A stretch of 35,865 nucleotides of DNA from NZQO01 sp964639255 (GCA_964639255.1 CAZXDP010000024.1:1-35865), one strand, 5' to 3'; shown: positions 8,224 through 17,600, counted from the stretch's first letter. Notes: generated from the sequence alone by a model not told the origin. A program made the numbers and translations.

Positions 8224-11200
8224 GATTTACTGGATTTACTGGGTTCTTTTTTCGCTTCGGAAGAGGACGTGTCTCCTCCATCGAGGGACTCCTCCGTTTC
8301 TCGTCGCAGCAAGGCATCCCATAACTCGTGAAATTTGTTGAATTCTTGGGTAAAAATAAGTGCAATACCGCTTACGATGGTTTGTCCATCAATCACATTT
8401 TCAAACTCGCTCTTGCGAAAACCCCGAAGCCTGAAACGACCGTTTTCGGTTAATAGATATTCAATACTCACATTCCCAATCAATGGGGTGGCATCGCCTT
8501 CCGGACTGGTTCCCTGAAGGTCTACCGCGCTTCCCACGCGTACAACAAGGCGGTCGTCGAACAACTTTTTCTGTGCGGCGATATCCAATTGGGTTCGCTC
8601 CTGCGGACTCGTTCCCTGGTAATCGGTATAACTATCTAAGCCAAAGTCTAGTTCAACGCCCGAGTCGCCCAGAAGCTTTTGTGAAAATACATTCAATTGA
8701 TCTGAAAGGACATCATTCAAATTGTCCCGGGCAATGGTGGCTACCCCGCCCCTACTGCCATCGCTTCCCGGTTCGGGATAGAACCTGTTCAGTACCAAGA
8801 GGGAAAAAACCTGCTTGTTCAATTGGGCTTCTTGGTTATTCAACTGTTGTACTTGGCCGTATACCTGTCCGCCCAAGGCACCTTGTTCGTCTTCGGGCAT
8901 ATCCAGATTGAACGAAATTTGCGGTTGCGTAAGTTCGCCATCCACATTCAGGTATACATAAAATGGTAGCACTTGCCGAAATCTACCGCGAACGCCAGGA
9001 TCAATACCCGAGGTCTGTGCGGCCATAAGCGGAGCGGCCGAGGCTTCGATATCATAGATGGCACGAATATCGAGTTTTGCGTCTAAGGGATCGCCAGACC
9101 ACGAAACTTTACTGCCCTCGGCCAAGCGGAAGCGTCTGTTCACCAGTTTGTACAGATTCATCTCATAATGCCCATCACTTACATTGTATACGCCGGTTAA
9201 ATTCATGCGCCCGTTGGGATTCATCGTAAAATTGAGATCTCCCTCGCCCTGCACCAAAAAATTGTCGCCGGTTTGTTCATTGAGAATGAGCTTAACGCTG
9301 GCGCCATCATTGATTTTAAGAAGCGCAGAAATGTCAAATCCTGTTAGCACGGCGGCTTCTTCGGTGTTACGGGTTAAGATAGCATCGGGATTTTCACGGT
9401 TCACAAAAATGACCACGCCTTCCCGTTCTTCTATGTTGACCGTGGCAGAGGGTAGCACGTAGGTAATGGCTGTATCTTCGCTCACAGTTAGGTCTACGTC
9501 GACCACAGGGATTTGCAAGTCGCCCGTAATAGTGGCTTGGGCATCGAAACTGGCTGTTCCGTAGAGCATATCATTATCTTCTTCAGAAGCGTTTAAAACT
9601 TGAAAATCATCAGCTGCTATTTCTAGGTTAAAAGTGGGATTCAGAAAATTTTCGGTTCCAATGCTACCAGCAAGATTTAAGGTATTCCCATTGCTGTCAC
9701 GAATGGTAAAATCATCCATCGAAAGGCCCTCATTGTCTATTTCCAAAGCTTCATTTTTGAGTGTAAAGGCGGCATTTAGTTGGGTAATTTCAAAATTGGC
9801 ATCCCTAAATTGCAGCGCGCCTTCGTACTGAGGATTGGCCAAGGGTCCTTCTACCGAAAAATTACCAGTAAAGGTACCGGCACCGTTGCTAATAGCGCCC
9901 AAACTAAAACCTTCCAGGGCGGCCATATCAAAACGATTTACCGCAACCTCAAGATTAAGGAGCGCCTGTTGCTGTTGGGCTTCATAATCGCCTGTTACAT
10001 CCAAATCGACAGCGCCCTCTTTCATTGCCAAATTAAAATCGTAATTTAAGCCCCCTTCGGGTTGGGCTTCTAAGGTGAGTATTCCCAAATCGACATCCAT
10101 TGCGGCCAATTCGCGTACGGTAATGTCGGCCACCAATCCGGTATTGCCAAACGGTTCTTCTAAGCGCAATTGCCCATTTAGATTTCCCTCTGCCAAATTT
10201 TGTGCGGGATTGAGATAGGCCAGAAATTCATTCAATTTAAAGTTCTGAAAATCGATCGCTACGTGCGATTTGGAAACCGAAGGTAGATTGTCCTTAAATA
10301 CGACCGATTGGTTGTTTCTTCGGAATTCAAAATTGTTGAAATCCAAGTTCGTATCAGTGATGATCACCTCGTTATTCCCTAGGGTTTCCCAAGGTTGGTA
10401 GTTGAGAATAAGGCTGTCTGGCCGAACGTGAAATCGCAGGCGCTCTCGGGTTCCCGTAATTTCAGACTGAATTTGAATCATCTTTTCCCCCTCATAATAG
10501 GAAAGGAACTGAAGCGCCAATTCTTTATTCTGTTGGTTTCCCGTAAGCTTGGTTCGTGGTAAGGACAGCGGACCGGCCGTTATGCCATTGAAACCAAGGT
10601 CGAACTCGAAGGCATCCCTATTAGTATTAATGGTAAAGGCCAAACTGTCAAGTTCATTTCCGCTGTAGTTGATATGCGGGGCGTATACGCTTCCCGTTAA
10701 CGTTCGGTCCTGTTGATTGAAATCTACTGTAATGTCAATGGTATCGAGATCGCGCACATTCACCAAAAACACCTCATTCAATACCGGCGCCTGGCTAATA
10801 CGAGCATCCATATCAACTCGAACTGGCGTTGTAATGGTATCTACGCGTTGGACGTCGCGGTAAAAATAGCTTCCAATATGGCGTTGTAGGGCTGAAGCAA
10901 ACGTCGCGGGATCGGTATTGGACTCCAACTGTAATTGTACCACTTTATTATCGAGCCAAAGTGAGGTTGTGTCTGGCCTAACGTGGGCCGTAGCCAATAC
11001 TTCGCCTAGAAGATACGATTTATTGTCGTACACAAAAACGCCGTCCCCTATTGTTGCTATCACATCATATTTTGAGGTATTTCCTTCAAATTCTGCATTG
11101 AGCTGAAAACCGGTGCGCACATCCCGCCGCATAAGTCCCAGGGCTTGCAAATTTGCACCGATAACGTGCAAATCGACCGATGCCGTAGGCGCTATCGAAT

Positions 11201-13277
11201 CGAGCATTATCTGCGCAGAAAGCTCGGCATTTAGATTCTTGTCCTTGTAGTTGGAACTAAGGGTGCCTTCGCCGTTTTCTACCGATCCTTGAATCGTTAA
11301 ATCGTTTATACTATAGTCATTAAACTGAAAACTGGAAATGGTGGCTTCCAGCGTAGCGTCCAATGTATTGATGGTGCTTCCTTGGCCTTCGGTTTCCAGC
11401 GAGAGGGTTATTGGGCCCAGTTGCTCGTTCTGAAGGAATTCATCCAATTTATATTCAGTAATGGAAATATTCGCATCGAACGCCAACCTGTCTATATTCT
11501 GAAAGCTGCCCTCCACGGCCACCTCGCCTTGGCTGCTGGTAAGGGTAGCATCGACGTCAACAGCATTTGGAGATCCACTGGCTGCCCCCTGCAACGTGAC
11601 TGTATTTGGCAGCCGTACTCCCAATTCACTCTCATTTACAAATGCAAGGAAGTCTTCACGCTGGGATGTTGCCTTGAAATTGGGAAATGAAAACTTAATA
11701 TTGTCTGGGTTCGTAACCTGCTCGAGCGATCCAGTAGCCGTTACGCGGGTGTTGCTCCCCCAATTAAGGACAACCCGCGGCAGATTGATGTTGGAGAGCC
11801 GCCCTTTGGCTTCAATAGTACCGTATACATCTTTTTGGGTAAATGCCCGTACGATGGAATCGTTTCGCAATTGCGGCTGGAATCTGAAAATCTCTTGCGT
11901 ATCGAAATGAAAAGAAGGCACATTAGCTTCTACAGAGGCAATTTCGGGGTTTTTCAGAAAGGCCTGTAGGGAAGAGTACTTTAGGGCCACATTGGCACGC
12001 AATCGGTTATCGTTCACTTCGGCTTCTAGCCTTCTAAGGGAAAGAGCATCGTTTGACACGTTTAAGTGAAACGCGAACTCACGGACTTTAATTCCTGATG
12101 CCTCAGTTAATTGAAGACTGGAAAGATATGCTTCCGCAGTTTGTTTTTCCAACGAGATGTCGGTTGCATCCATCCAAATGTCAGATAGCGATAGTGCATT
12201 TGGATTAAAGGTTCCTTTGGTGGGTTGAGCCCCATCTACCGTATAACTAATATTCGAACTGCTAATCGCAATTTCCTCTAACGCCACTCTTACATTTGGC
12301 CATATATCTTGGTTCGGGCGAGTTTCTGAAACATTTTCCCCATCCGTTTTGGGAAGTGTTTTTACATCCAGGGCTATTGAAGAATTATCCATTCTAAAGG
12401 TATCGACACGGTAGTCGCTTTCCTGAAGGTCGATTAACGGTATTTCGGCATGGAGATCGTCAAGATCCAATTTGGCGGTTAAGCCGGTGTTTTTATCGCT
12501 GTAAATGGCAAGTACATCTTGTAACTCCAACTTATCTATTTGAAACAATGGCAATGGTGGTGGCTCGCTATTGGGCAGCGGCGGAACGGGAATCTGGGTG
12601 TATTCAATACGGGTGTTATTAATGACAACATCTGCAGCGCGAAAATGCATTTTTTCCAAATCGGTCGTCTCCATTTCCAGCAGGGCACTACCTACGACAT
12701 ATTTACTATCTATCCCCAAGACGGCATCATTGTATACTACATCGAAGTCTTTTAAAGAAACATCTCCTAAATGAAACGCCATAGGACTGGCAGCGGAATC
12801 TTGCGGCTTGGTAGTTGCCGTTGTGTCGGTAGTGGTGAGCGCATCGACTAAAAACTGAAAATTAAATCCTTCAATAGTATCGTTTCTTATAATGTTGGCC
12901 CGGACACCTTCCCAATCTACCGATTGTATGCTTATACCCTTCCCTTGCACTATTGGCCAGAGAGGCACATCGGCCTCCAACGCTTTAGAGTAAACTAGGG
13001 TATCTCCTTCTTGATCTTCCAGATAAAGGCCCTCTAAGTAAATATCGCCATCGAATGTTACGAAAAGCCTATCGATGCTCACTTCGGTTTGGGTACGATC
13101 TGTAATGTAAGAGACCAGCCTATCCACAATAATTCCCTGTCCCCAAGGGCTTCGGATAAATAGTATCAATAAAAAAAGCAGAATAAAAAGGCCCAGAAAA
13201 AACCGACCCACCCATTTCAAAAATGTGGTTCCTATGTTCGACTTACGCTTCTTTTTGGTATCTTTTTCTTCTTTCAA
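8220..13277 (-). CDS. tamB: TamB, translocation and assembly module inner-membrane protein
   Basis: The product has 1685 aa. A basic cytoplasmic tail (about residues 1-22) is followed by one membrane helix (GRFFLGLFILLFLLILFI, about 27-45). The family signature RSPWGQ then leads into a very long beta-rich periplasmic region. The TamB C-terminal (DUF490, PF04357) domain covers about the last 400 residues, with YNVSDGHYEMNLYKLVNRRF and LLVLNRFYPEPG. Proteins of this kind form a hydrophobic groove bridging the two membranes and act with TamA/TamL. The start is TTG at 13275-13277: no ATG is in frame between the upstream stop (13329-13331) and the membrane helix, and the next Met is beyond residue 150. 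An ATT one codon upstream is a less likely alternative. Length is normal for Bacteroidota TamB. I found no exact -7 box in the 170-bp divergent spacer to the kinase. Confidence 0.93.
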   Translation of the reverse strand: MKEEKDTKKKRKSNIGTTFLKWVGRFFLGLFILLFLLILFIRSPWGQGIIVDRLVSYITDRTQTEVSIDRLFVTFDGDIYLEGLYLEDQEGDTLVYSKALEADVPLWPIVQGKGISIQSVDWEGVRANIIRNDTIEGFNFQFLVDALTTTDTTATTKPQDSAASPMAFHLGDVSLKDFDVVYNDAVLGIDSKYVVGSALLEMETTDLEKMHFRAADVVINNTRIEYTQIPVPPLPNSEPPPLPLFQIDKLELQDVLAIYSDKNTGLTAKLDLDDLHAEIPLIDLQESDYRVDTFRMDNSSIALDVKTLPKTDGENVSETRPNQDIWPNVRVALEEIAISSSNISYTVDGAQPTKGTFNPNALSLSDIWMDATDISLEKQTAEAYLSSLQLTEASGIKVREFAFHLNVSNDALSLRRLEAEVNDNRLRANVALKYSSLQAFLKNPEIASVEANVPSFHFDTQEIFRFQPQLRNDSIVRAFTQKDVYGTIEAKGRLSNINLPRVVLNWGSNTRVTATGSLEQVTNPDNIKFSFPNFKATSQREDFLAFVNESELGVRLPNTVTLQGAASGSPNAVDVDATLTSSQGEVAVEGSFQNIDRLAFDANISITEYKLDEFLQNEQLGPITLSLETEGQGSTINTLDATLEATISSFQFNDYSINDLTIQGSVENGEGTLSSNYKDKNLNAELSAQIMLDSIAPTASVDLHVIGANLQALGLMRRDVRTGFQLNAEFEGNTSKYDVIATIGDGVFVYDNKSYLLGEVLATAHVRPDTTSLWLDNKVVQLQLESNTDPATFASALQRHIGSYFYRDVQRVDTITTPVRVDMDARISQAPVLNEVFLVNVRDLDTIDITVDFNQQDRTLTGSVYAPHINYSGNELDSLAFTINTNRDAFEFDLGFNGITAGPLSLPRTKLTGNQQNKELALQFLSYYEGEKMIQIQSEITGTRERLRFHVRPDSLILNYQPWETLGNNEVIITDTNLDFNNFEFRRNNQSVVFKDNLPSVSKSHVAIDFQNFKLNEFLAYLNPAQNLAEGNLNGQLRLEEPFGNTGLVADITVRELAAMDVDLGILTLEAQPEGGLNYDFNLAMKEGAVDLDVTGDYEAQQQQALLNLEVAVNRFDMAALEGFSLGAISNGAGTFTGNFSVEGPLANPQYEGALQFRDANFEITQLNAAFTLKNEALEIDNEGLSMDDFTIRDSNGNTLNLAGSIGTENFLNPTFNLEIAADDFQVLNASEEDNDMLYGTASFDAQATITGDLQIPVVDVDLTVSEDTAITYVLPSATVNIEEREGVVIFVNRENPDAILTRNTEEAAVLTGFDISALLKINDGASVKLILNEQTGDNFLVQGEGDLNFTMNPNGRMNLTGVYNVSDGHYEMNLYKLVNRRFRLAEGSKVSWSGDPLDAKLDIRAIYDIEASAAPLMAAQTSGIDPGVRGRFRQVLPFYVYLNVDGELTQPQISFNLDMPEDEQGALGGQVYGQVQQLNNQEAQLNKQVFSLLVLNRFYPEPGSDGSRGGVATIARDNLNDVLSDQLNVFSQKLLGDSGVELDFGLDSYTDYQGTSPQERTQLDIAAQKKLFDDRLVVRVGSAVDLQGTSPEGDATPLIGNVSIEYLLTENGRFRLRGFRKSEFENVIDGQTIVSGIALIFTQEFNKFHELWDALLRRETEESLDGGDTSSSEAKKEPSKSSKS

Positions 13278-13447
13278 AATCTGATGGTGGTCGTTGTGTT
13301 CGCAAAATATTGTTTTCAGCGCACACTTTTAGTTATAGAAATTATAACATTTGATCTTTCACCTTACATATAGCTCTTGGTGTCGAAGAATCATTCTGAA
13401 ATTTTCTGTAAAATTCGTAAATTGTTCGATTATTTAATGTAAGCATC

Positions 13448-14599
13448 TTGAAACTCACGAATCAACAAAAAGCAGAGGCCGAATTAAATCAAATAAAGAG
13501 TACGTTTCAGGCCAATCAAGAACTTTCCCGAAGTCTGTTTGAGCATATGCCTATCGGCATGTGCATAACCAATGAGCATAGCCTGTTCACTGATGTGAAC
13601 GCCACCTATTGTGATATCTACGGTTATACCAGGGAAGAGCTTATAGGCAAGCATTTTACGATGGTGGTGCCCAAAGAGCACCAACAGCAATTGGAGCAGC
13701 TTCATCGCGAATTTTTGGACAAGAAATACGAGTTGCAAGGACGTTGGACCGTTCAGGATAAAGGTGGCAACCAATTTGACATTATAACCAACGCCGCCTA
13801 TTTATTTGATGAAAACCTAAATGAACGGCGCAAGATGACCTTGGTCGTGAAGGCATCTGAGTTGGAGAATACCCTCGAAAGGCTAAAGACAACCATCGAT
13901 ATCCTAGAGCAAAAAATTGCGACACAAGATGCCGCTCATAGACTGGCGGAACACGATATGCGCAATCGCCTGAGCTCCATCGTGTCCATAGCAGATATCC
14001 TTACCAAGTCGCAATTGGACGAACAACAGGGCAAATGGGTTCGAATGATCAAGAACATAGGTAACGATACACTTCGACTCCTTACCGCCGCCAAAGATTA
14101 CTCTAAAATGGAACGCGGTGAGTACAAACCAGAACTTTCCAAATTTGACTTGGTGAGTTTAATCGTTGAAGAAACCACCGATTTTAAAGAGCTCATAGAA
14201 GAAAAGAACTGTACGGTTACCTTTATGGTTGATGAAAAGGAAATTGATCCGAGCGATACAAAGCTTGATATTGAGGCAGACAAGTTCTACCTATCCCATT
14301 TATTCCAAAACTTGATTAGAAACGCCTTGGAAGCTGCTCCCAATGAAAGCACGGTAACAATAACCGTAACCGTTCAAAATTTTTTAAAAATTAGCATTCA
14401 CAACCAAGGGATGATCCCCGAAAAAATTCAGGGCCAATTTTTCGAGAAATATACTACATCTGGCAAGGAGCGCGGAACGGGCCTTGGCACGTACATTGCC
14501 AAATTGATCGCCGAGGTTCATGGGGGAACCATTTCCTTTGTTACGAGTAAAGTGGATGGGACGACCCTTCACGTGCAATTCCCGCATGCGTTAAAGTAA
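13448..14599 (+). CDS. Soluble PAS-domain sensor histidine kinase
   Basis: The product has 383 aa and no membrane segment, so the signal sensed is intracellular. Order: a short N-terminal helix; a PAS domain at about 28-138 (FEHMPIGMCITNE, YGYTREELIG); a coiled coil at about 138-162; a dimerisation/phosphoacceptor helix with EHDMRNRLSS, phosphorylatable His at 169; and a HATPase_c domain with N-box QNLIRNALEAAP (about 287-298), G1 region HNQG (N instead of the common D), an F-box at about 331 and G2 box GTGLG (343-347). The start is TTG: an in-frame stop lies ten codons upstream and the first ATG (residue 34) would cut into the PAS domain. No response regulator is nearby, so it is an orphan. 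It is divergent from tamB and convergent with the VTT protein. Confidence 0.9.
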   Translation: MKLTNQQKAEAELNQIKSTFQANQELSRSLFEHMPIGMCITNEHSLFTDVNATYCDIYGYTREELIGKHFTMVVPKEHQQQLEQLHREFLDKKYELQGRWTVQDKGGNQFDIITNAAYLFDENLNERRKMTLVVKASELENTLERLKTTIDILEQKIATQDAAHRLAEHDMRNRLSSIVSIADILTKSQLDEQQGKWVRMIKNIGNDTLRLLTAAKDYSKMERGEYKPELSKFDLVSLIVEETTDFKELIEEKNCTVTFMVDEKEIDPSDTKLDIEADKFYLSHLFQNLIRNALEAAPNESTVTITVTVQNFLKISIHNQGMIPEKIQGQFFEKYTTSGKERGTGLGTYIAKLIAEVHGGTISFVTSKVDGTTLHVQFPHALK

Positions 14600-14610
14600 G
14601 AATTCAGAAA

Positions 14611-15222
14611 TTACATAATGCTGAAGATGGCCACGCCGTAAATCGCGAAGCGGGCAAAGCGAAGCAGTCCGAACAACAGGTAATTCCCAAATTTGTAATT
14701 GATGGTACCCGCAGCCATGCTGGTCATAGAAAATGGAATGGGCAACAGCGCACCTACGATAATAAGGAAACCGCCCCAGCGGCGTATGTTTTTCAAATGT
14801 TTTTTCATACGGCCTTCCATATAATTGTACACAGCGGGAATGTTCAAAATCCATTTGCCGATGAAATAGCTTACAATACCCCCAAGATAAGATAGCGTTG
14901 CCAATACGCTAAGGTAAAGCACCGGTGCAGTTGTTTGGTTGGACCAGGCTATAAATATTTCAGGCGGAATCAATCCCAGTATAGCTTCGCTCGCAAAAAA
15001 GACCAGTAGAATACTCAACGGAGCATAGGTGTGGGTAATTTCGGTAAAAAATTCGCTGAAATCGATTACGAAGCGGTCTAAAAGGAAAATAGCCAATACA
15101 AAGAACACAATGGGCAATACCGCTTTTTTCAAGCTCATTCCCACGAAAGAATAAAATCCCGTATAATTGTAATATTTGTGCAGGCGCTTTAAATTTTCGC
15201 CCCGGCTACGTTTCTTTTTCAT
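14611..15222 (-). CDS. VTT/DedA-like (YqaA-type) membrane protein
   Basis: The product has 203 aa. A basic N-terminus (MKKKRSRGENLKRLHKYYNY) is followed by a membrane helix at about 34-50, then helices at about 68-90, 100-125 and 145-200. The segments EAILGLIPPEIFIAW and GALLPIPFSMTSMAAG carry the re-entrant loops with prolines characteristic of the VTT (SNARE-associated/DedA) superfamily. Members of that superfamily move lipids, including undecaprenyl phosphate, across membranes; which lipid this one handles cannot be read from the sequence. It lies 71 bases downstream of the helicase gene on the same strand and 11 bases from the end of the kinase gene. Confidence 0.8.
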   Translation of the reverse strand: MKKKRSRGENLKRLHKYYNYTGFYSFVGMSLKKAVLPIVFFVLAIFLLDRFVIDFSEFFTEITHTYAPLSILLVFFASEAILGLIPPEIFIAWSNQTTAPVLYLSVLATLSYLGGIVSYFIGKWILNIPAVYNYMEGRMKKHLKNIRRWGGFLIIVGALLPIPFSMTSMAAGTINYKFGNYLLFGLLRFARFAIYGVAIFSIM

Positions 15223-15293
15223 ATACTTTACTTACCGCAAAAAGTTTACCATTTTAATAAATATCATATAGGATCGAATTTCCTGCCTTGTTG

Positions 15294-16856
15294 TCATTCA
15301 TCTTCTGGAGGCACCCCGTGAATATCTTCGTAGAGACTGTCAAAATTTTCACGAATATAACTTCTTAATTTCTTACGATAGTCATCCTTTAACCAACTTA
15401 CAAAATTATGGGTGCTCTTGCTAATGCACTTTGTGTAACGGTCTATGCGATGATCTATGTCCTCCCCCAATTCTTTTGCCAAAATAAGGGCATCGAATAC
15501 ATCTTCGCTATTCTCGATGCAAATGGTGGCGTGCTGATGTATGGAACGCTCTAGGATTACCTTGGTCGATTCACCGTTTTTAACCGATTCGGTATAAGCT
15601 TTTTTAATATCGAAGTAGACATCGTCGCTTTTGGCGAACTGCTCCCGAAGTTCATCTGGCATCTCGTACCTGAAGTTGCTTTCAATTTCCTCATCATCCT
15701 GAAGATGATCGAGATAATAGCGCGGCGACTTGAAAATGCCCTGCCAATCGAGATCGTCCCCCCACGGACCGAAACGGTAGAAGTTATTGCCCAAATCGAT
15801 CACATTAAAGGTAGATTTCTTATTGGTAATACGCGACCCCCTTCCTATCATTTGGTAGTACAACGTTAGTGAACGGGTAGCACGGTTCAGGATAATAGTT
15901 TCTACCGAGGGTTCATCGAACCCAGTGGTAAGAATACTAACCGAGGTAAGTATGGCATCGGGCGTGTCCCGAAACCACTTCAAAATCATCTTCCGCTGCT
16001 TTTTGCTGGCAGTATTATCGAGGTGCATTATGGGGTAACCGGCCCTCTTAAAGGTATCGTACACATAGAGCGAGGTGTTGATACCGTTGTTGAAAATTAA
16101 GGTTTTCTTTCCCTTGGAACGTTCTTCGTACGCCTGCAACAACCTGCTTAGCATATCGGTGCCCGTATAGAGATCGTCGGAAGACTGTACGGTATAATCC
16201 CCGTTAGAACCAATGACGAGCGATGTAAGCCCCACATTGTATGAGTAATTGATCGCCTTGGCCAAAAATTCGTTCTCGATAAGCGCTGGAATGCTCTCCC
16301 CTACGATAAGTTCGTCATAGCGCTCATTCATAGGCAGTTCAATATTGGAACTTAAAGGAGTAGCTGTTACTCCTAGAATAAACGATTTTTCAAAATACTT
16401 AAAGAGTTTCGTAAAGCTATTGTAGTGCGCTTCGTCAATAATTACTAGGCCAATGTCTGAAATATCAAGCTTGTCATCGCGTAACCGGTTGTTTAAAGTT
16501 TCCACCATAGCGACAAAACAGCTGTATTTTTCCTGGTCGTCTAGATTGGCCGTACTGTTTATCACCTTGTTGACCACCCCAAACTCGGTGAGCATGGTCG
16601 AGGTCTGTTTGCAAAGCTCAATGCGATGCGTCATTACCAATACCTTCTTCTTCCGTGTTTTGAGATATTGGCGCACTATTTCTGAGAAAATCACCGTCTT
16701 GCCCCCACCGGTAGGCAATTGGTAGAGCAAATGGTAATCGTCTGGAGCTTCTTCAAAACTCTTGAATATCTTGTTAATCGCCCCTTTTTGGTAATTGTAG
16801 AGGTCCTTATCGGTTTTTTTTTCGGTTAAAACCGTATGTAAATCTTGGGGTTTCAT
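15294..16856 (-). CDS. DEAD/DEAH-box helicase family protein (SF2, XPB/type III Res-like)
   Basis: The product has 520 aa from the ATG at 16856; a TTG eight codons upstream is also in frame but lies next to the promoter and adds no recognisable sequence. Superfamily 2 motifs appear in order: Walker A LPTGGGKT (about 47-54), motif Ia MTHR, motif II IIDEAH (about 139-144), motif III GVTATP, motif IV region TLIFNNG, motif V region TGFDEPS, and motif VI QMIGRGSR. The C-terminal about 150 residues are acidic and helical without a recognised nuclease or methylase. Many Flavobacteriaceae have this as a stand-alone chromosomal gene; the role is probably DNA or RNA remodelling. I see no restriction, methylation or defence partner next to it. 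Confidence 0.88.
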   Translation of the reverse strand: MKPQDLHTVLTEKKTDKDLYNYQKGAINKIFKSFEEAPDDYHLLYQLPTGGGKTVIFSEIVRQYLKTRKKKVLVMTHRIELCKQTSTMLTEFGVVNKVINSTANLDDQEKYSCFVAMVETLNNRLRDDKLDISDIGLVIIDEAHYNSFTKLFKYFEKSFILGVTATPLSSNIELPMNERYDELIVGESIPALIENEFLAKAINYSYNVGLTSLVIGSNGDYTVQSSDDLYTGTDMLSRLLQAYEERSKGKKTLIFNNGINTSLYVYDTFKRAGYPIMHLDNTASKKQRKMILKWFRDTPDAILTSVSILTTGFDEPSVETIILNRATRSLTLYYQMIGRGSRITNKKSTFNVIDLGNNFYRFGPWGDDLDWQGIFKSPRYYLDHLQDDEEIESNFRYEMPDELREQFAKSDDVYFDIKKAYTESVKNGESTKVILERSIHQHATICIENSEDVFDALILAKELGEDIDHRIDRYTKCISKSTHNFVSWLKDDYRKKLRSYIRENFDSLYEDIHGVPPEDE

Positions 16857-16885
16857 AGGATGATTTCTTTCAGAAAACAAGGTTG

Positions 16886-16893
16886 CAAAAATA
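16886..16893 (-). promoter_or_regulatory. -7 promoter element for the helicase gene
   Basis: The minus strand reads TATTTTTG, an exact match to TAnnTTTG, ending 29 bases before the ATG at 16856. No clear -33 TTG is visible. Confidence 0.5.
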
Positions 16894-17012
16894 CTATCTT
16901 TTAGCTGTATTTAAAGAAATTTTACGAACAATATCGCATTGTACGATAATATTTAATCGTCTCTGCCCGATTGGCTCGTATCAAAGCCAAAATGTTAAAA
17001 AATGTTAAATAT

Positions 17013-17033
17013 GTACTTTGTTATGCATAGTAC
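17013..17033 (+). promoter_or_regulatory. Imperfect dyad overlapping a likely promoter of the small-ORF unit
   Basis: GTACT at 17013-17017 and AGTAC at 17029-17033 are mirror images about the centre at 17023, with further symmetric pairs inside (7 of the 10 possible pairs match). TACTTTG at 17014-17020 is one base short of the -7 consensus TAnnTTTG, so a protein bound here could block transcription of the unit starting about 17030. The style recalls PadR-type operators; no regulator gene lies nearby. This is inference. Confidence 0.4.
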
Positions 17034-17098
17034 TGTAACAAACTTTAAACTACCTCGTCTTTTATGTAAAACGAATCAATCATTAAACAATCAAAATC

Positions 17099-17185
17099 AT
17101 GAGAACATTAGACAGCAACCAATTAACAGAACGAGTAAGAACCTCAAAGAGCTATGCTTGGAACAGCAAGCGCAGATACCGCTAA
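17099..17185 (+). CDS. Very small basic ORF, 28 aa, possible leader peptide
   Basis: The ATG follows an A-rich stretch (CAATCAAAATC) of the kind usual before genes in this genome. The peptide opens MRTLDSNQLTERVRTSKSYA and ends WNSKRRYR; it is strongly basic, with no membrane segment. It lies about 70 bases after the dyad and promoter-like element and 59 bases before a second small ORF, all ahead of one terminator. I do not recognise a family. It could be a real microprotein, a leader peptide, or chance within a small RNA. Confidence 0.4.
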   Translation: MRTLDSNQLTERVRTSKSYAWNSKRRYR

Positions 17186-17244
17186 TTTGGAGAGCATTCA
17201 TCAATCAATCAACCGCCCTTCACGGGAATCAAAGAAATGACATT

Positions 17245-17379
17245 ATGAAACTGGAACGTACCCTATTAGAACGGCACAAGACCCTTACGCGAAAGAAAAG
17301 ACGCTATACCCCGTTTCTAGAAATTGCCGAAACCTACGTGGAACCTTATTTTCGGAAACGCAACCAATACGCCTTGTAA
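17245..17379 (+). CDS. Small basic protein, 44 aa, unknown
   Basis: Begins MKLERTLLERHKTLTRKKRR, continues YTPFLEIAETYVEPYF and ends RKRNQYAL. It is predicted helical and very basic at both ends with an acidic, aromatic centre; no signal peptide or membrane segment. The ATG at 17245 is preferred over the longer open frame from 17002, whose N-terminal part runs through the promoter-like region and the other small ORF. The gene ends 19 bases before a strong terminator, which supports a real transcription unit. Size and charge would suit binding to nucleic acid or ribosomes, but nothing shows that. Function is unknown. Confidence 0.45.
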   Translation: MKLERTLLERHKTLTRKKRRYTPFLEIAETYVEPYFRKRNQYAL

Positions 17380-17398
17380 CTTTTAGCGACCAACCGAG

Positions 17399-17438
17399 AA
17401 AGGCCGGATATCGACTTGGATATTCGGCTTTTTTTTTG
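17399..17438 (+). terminator. Rho-independent terminator of the small-ORF unit
   Basis: The thirteen-pair stem (17399-17412 with 17419-17431) has one bulged G and one G-T pair, a six-base loop, and a run of nine T at 17429-17437. No other plus-strand gene ends nearby, so it must serve the short unit at 17099-17379. Confidence 0.88.
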
Positions 17439-17600
17439 ATTTCTATTAAAAGAGGCACTTTTTAAAATATAGATCCAAAGGTCTATTTCTGTCACAAATG
17501 TTATAGCCTTGTTAAAAAAGTAGTTAATATTCTTAGGACTCAGTTAAAGCATATGCATTTTAAATAATTTTAGAAGTATTAATCTAATTTCTGAAATCCT

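Noticed and set aside
8483..8911. 142-codon plus-strand ORF inside tamB
   Set aside because: Antisense to the conserved TamB C-terminal domain, with no recognisable domain and arginine/proline-rich shadow composition.
15294..16856. Helicase as part of a restriction or anti-phage defence system
   Set aside because: Motifs are those of a general SF2 helicase and no methylase, nuclease or other defence gene lies next to it; the neighbours are a kinase, a VTT protein and the small-ORF unit.
17002..17379. 125-codon ORF spanning the small-ORF unit
   Set aside because: Its first 81 codons run through the dyad, the promoter-like element and the other small ORF and look random; only the final 44 codons from the ATG at 17245 are kept.
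17099..17379. The two small ORFs as one gene broken by a frameshift
   Set aside because: They are separated by 59 bases, each has its own ATG in a good context, and I know no longer homologue that joins them.
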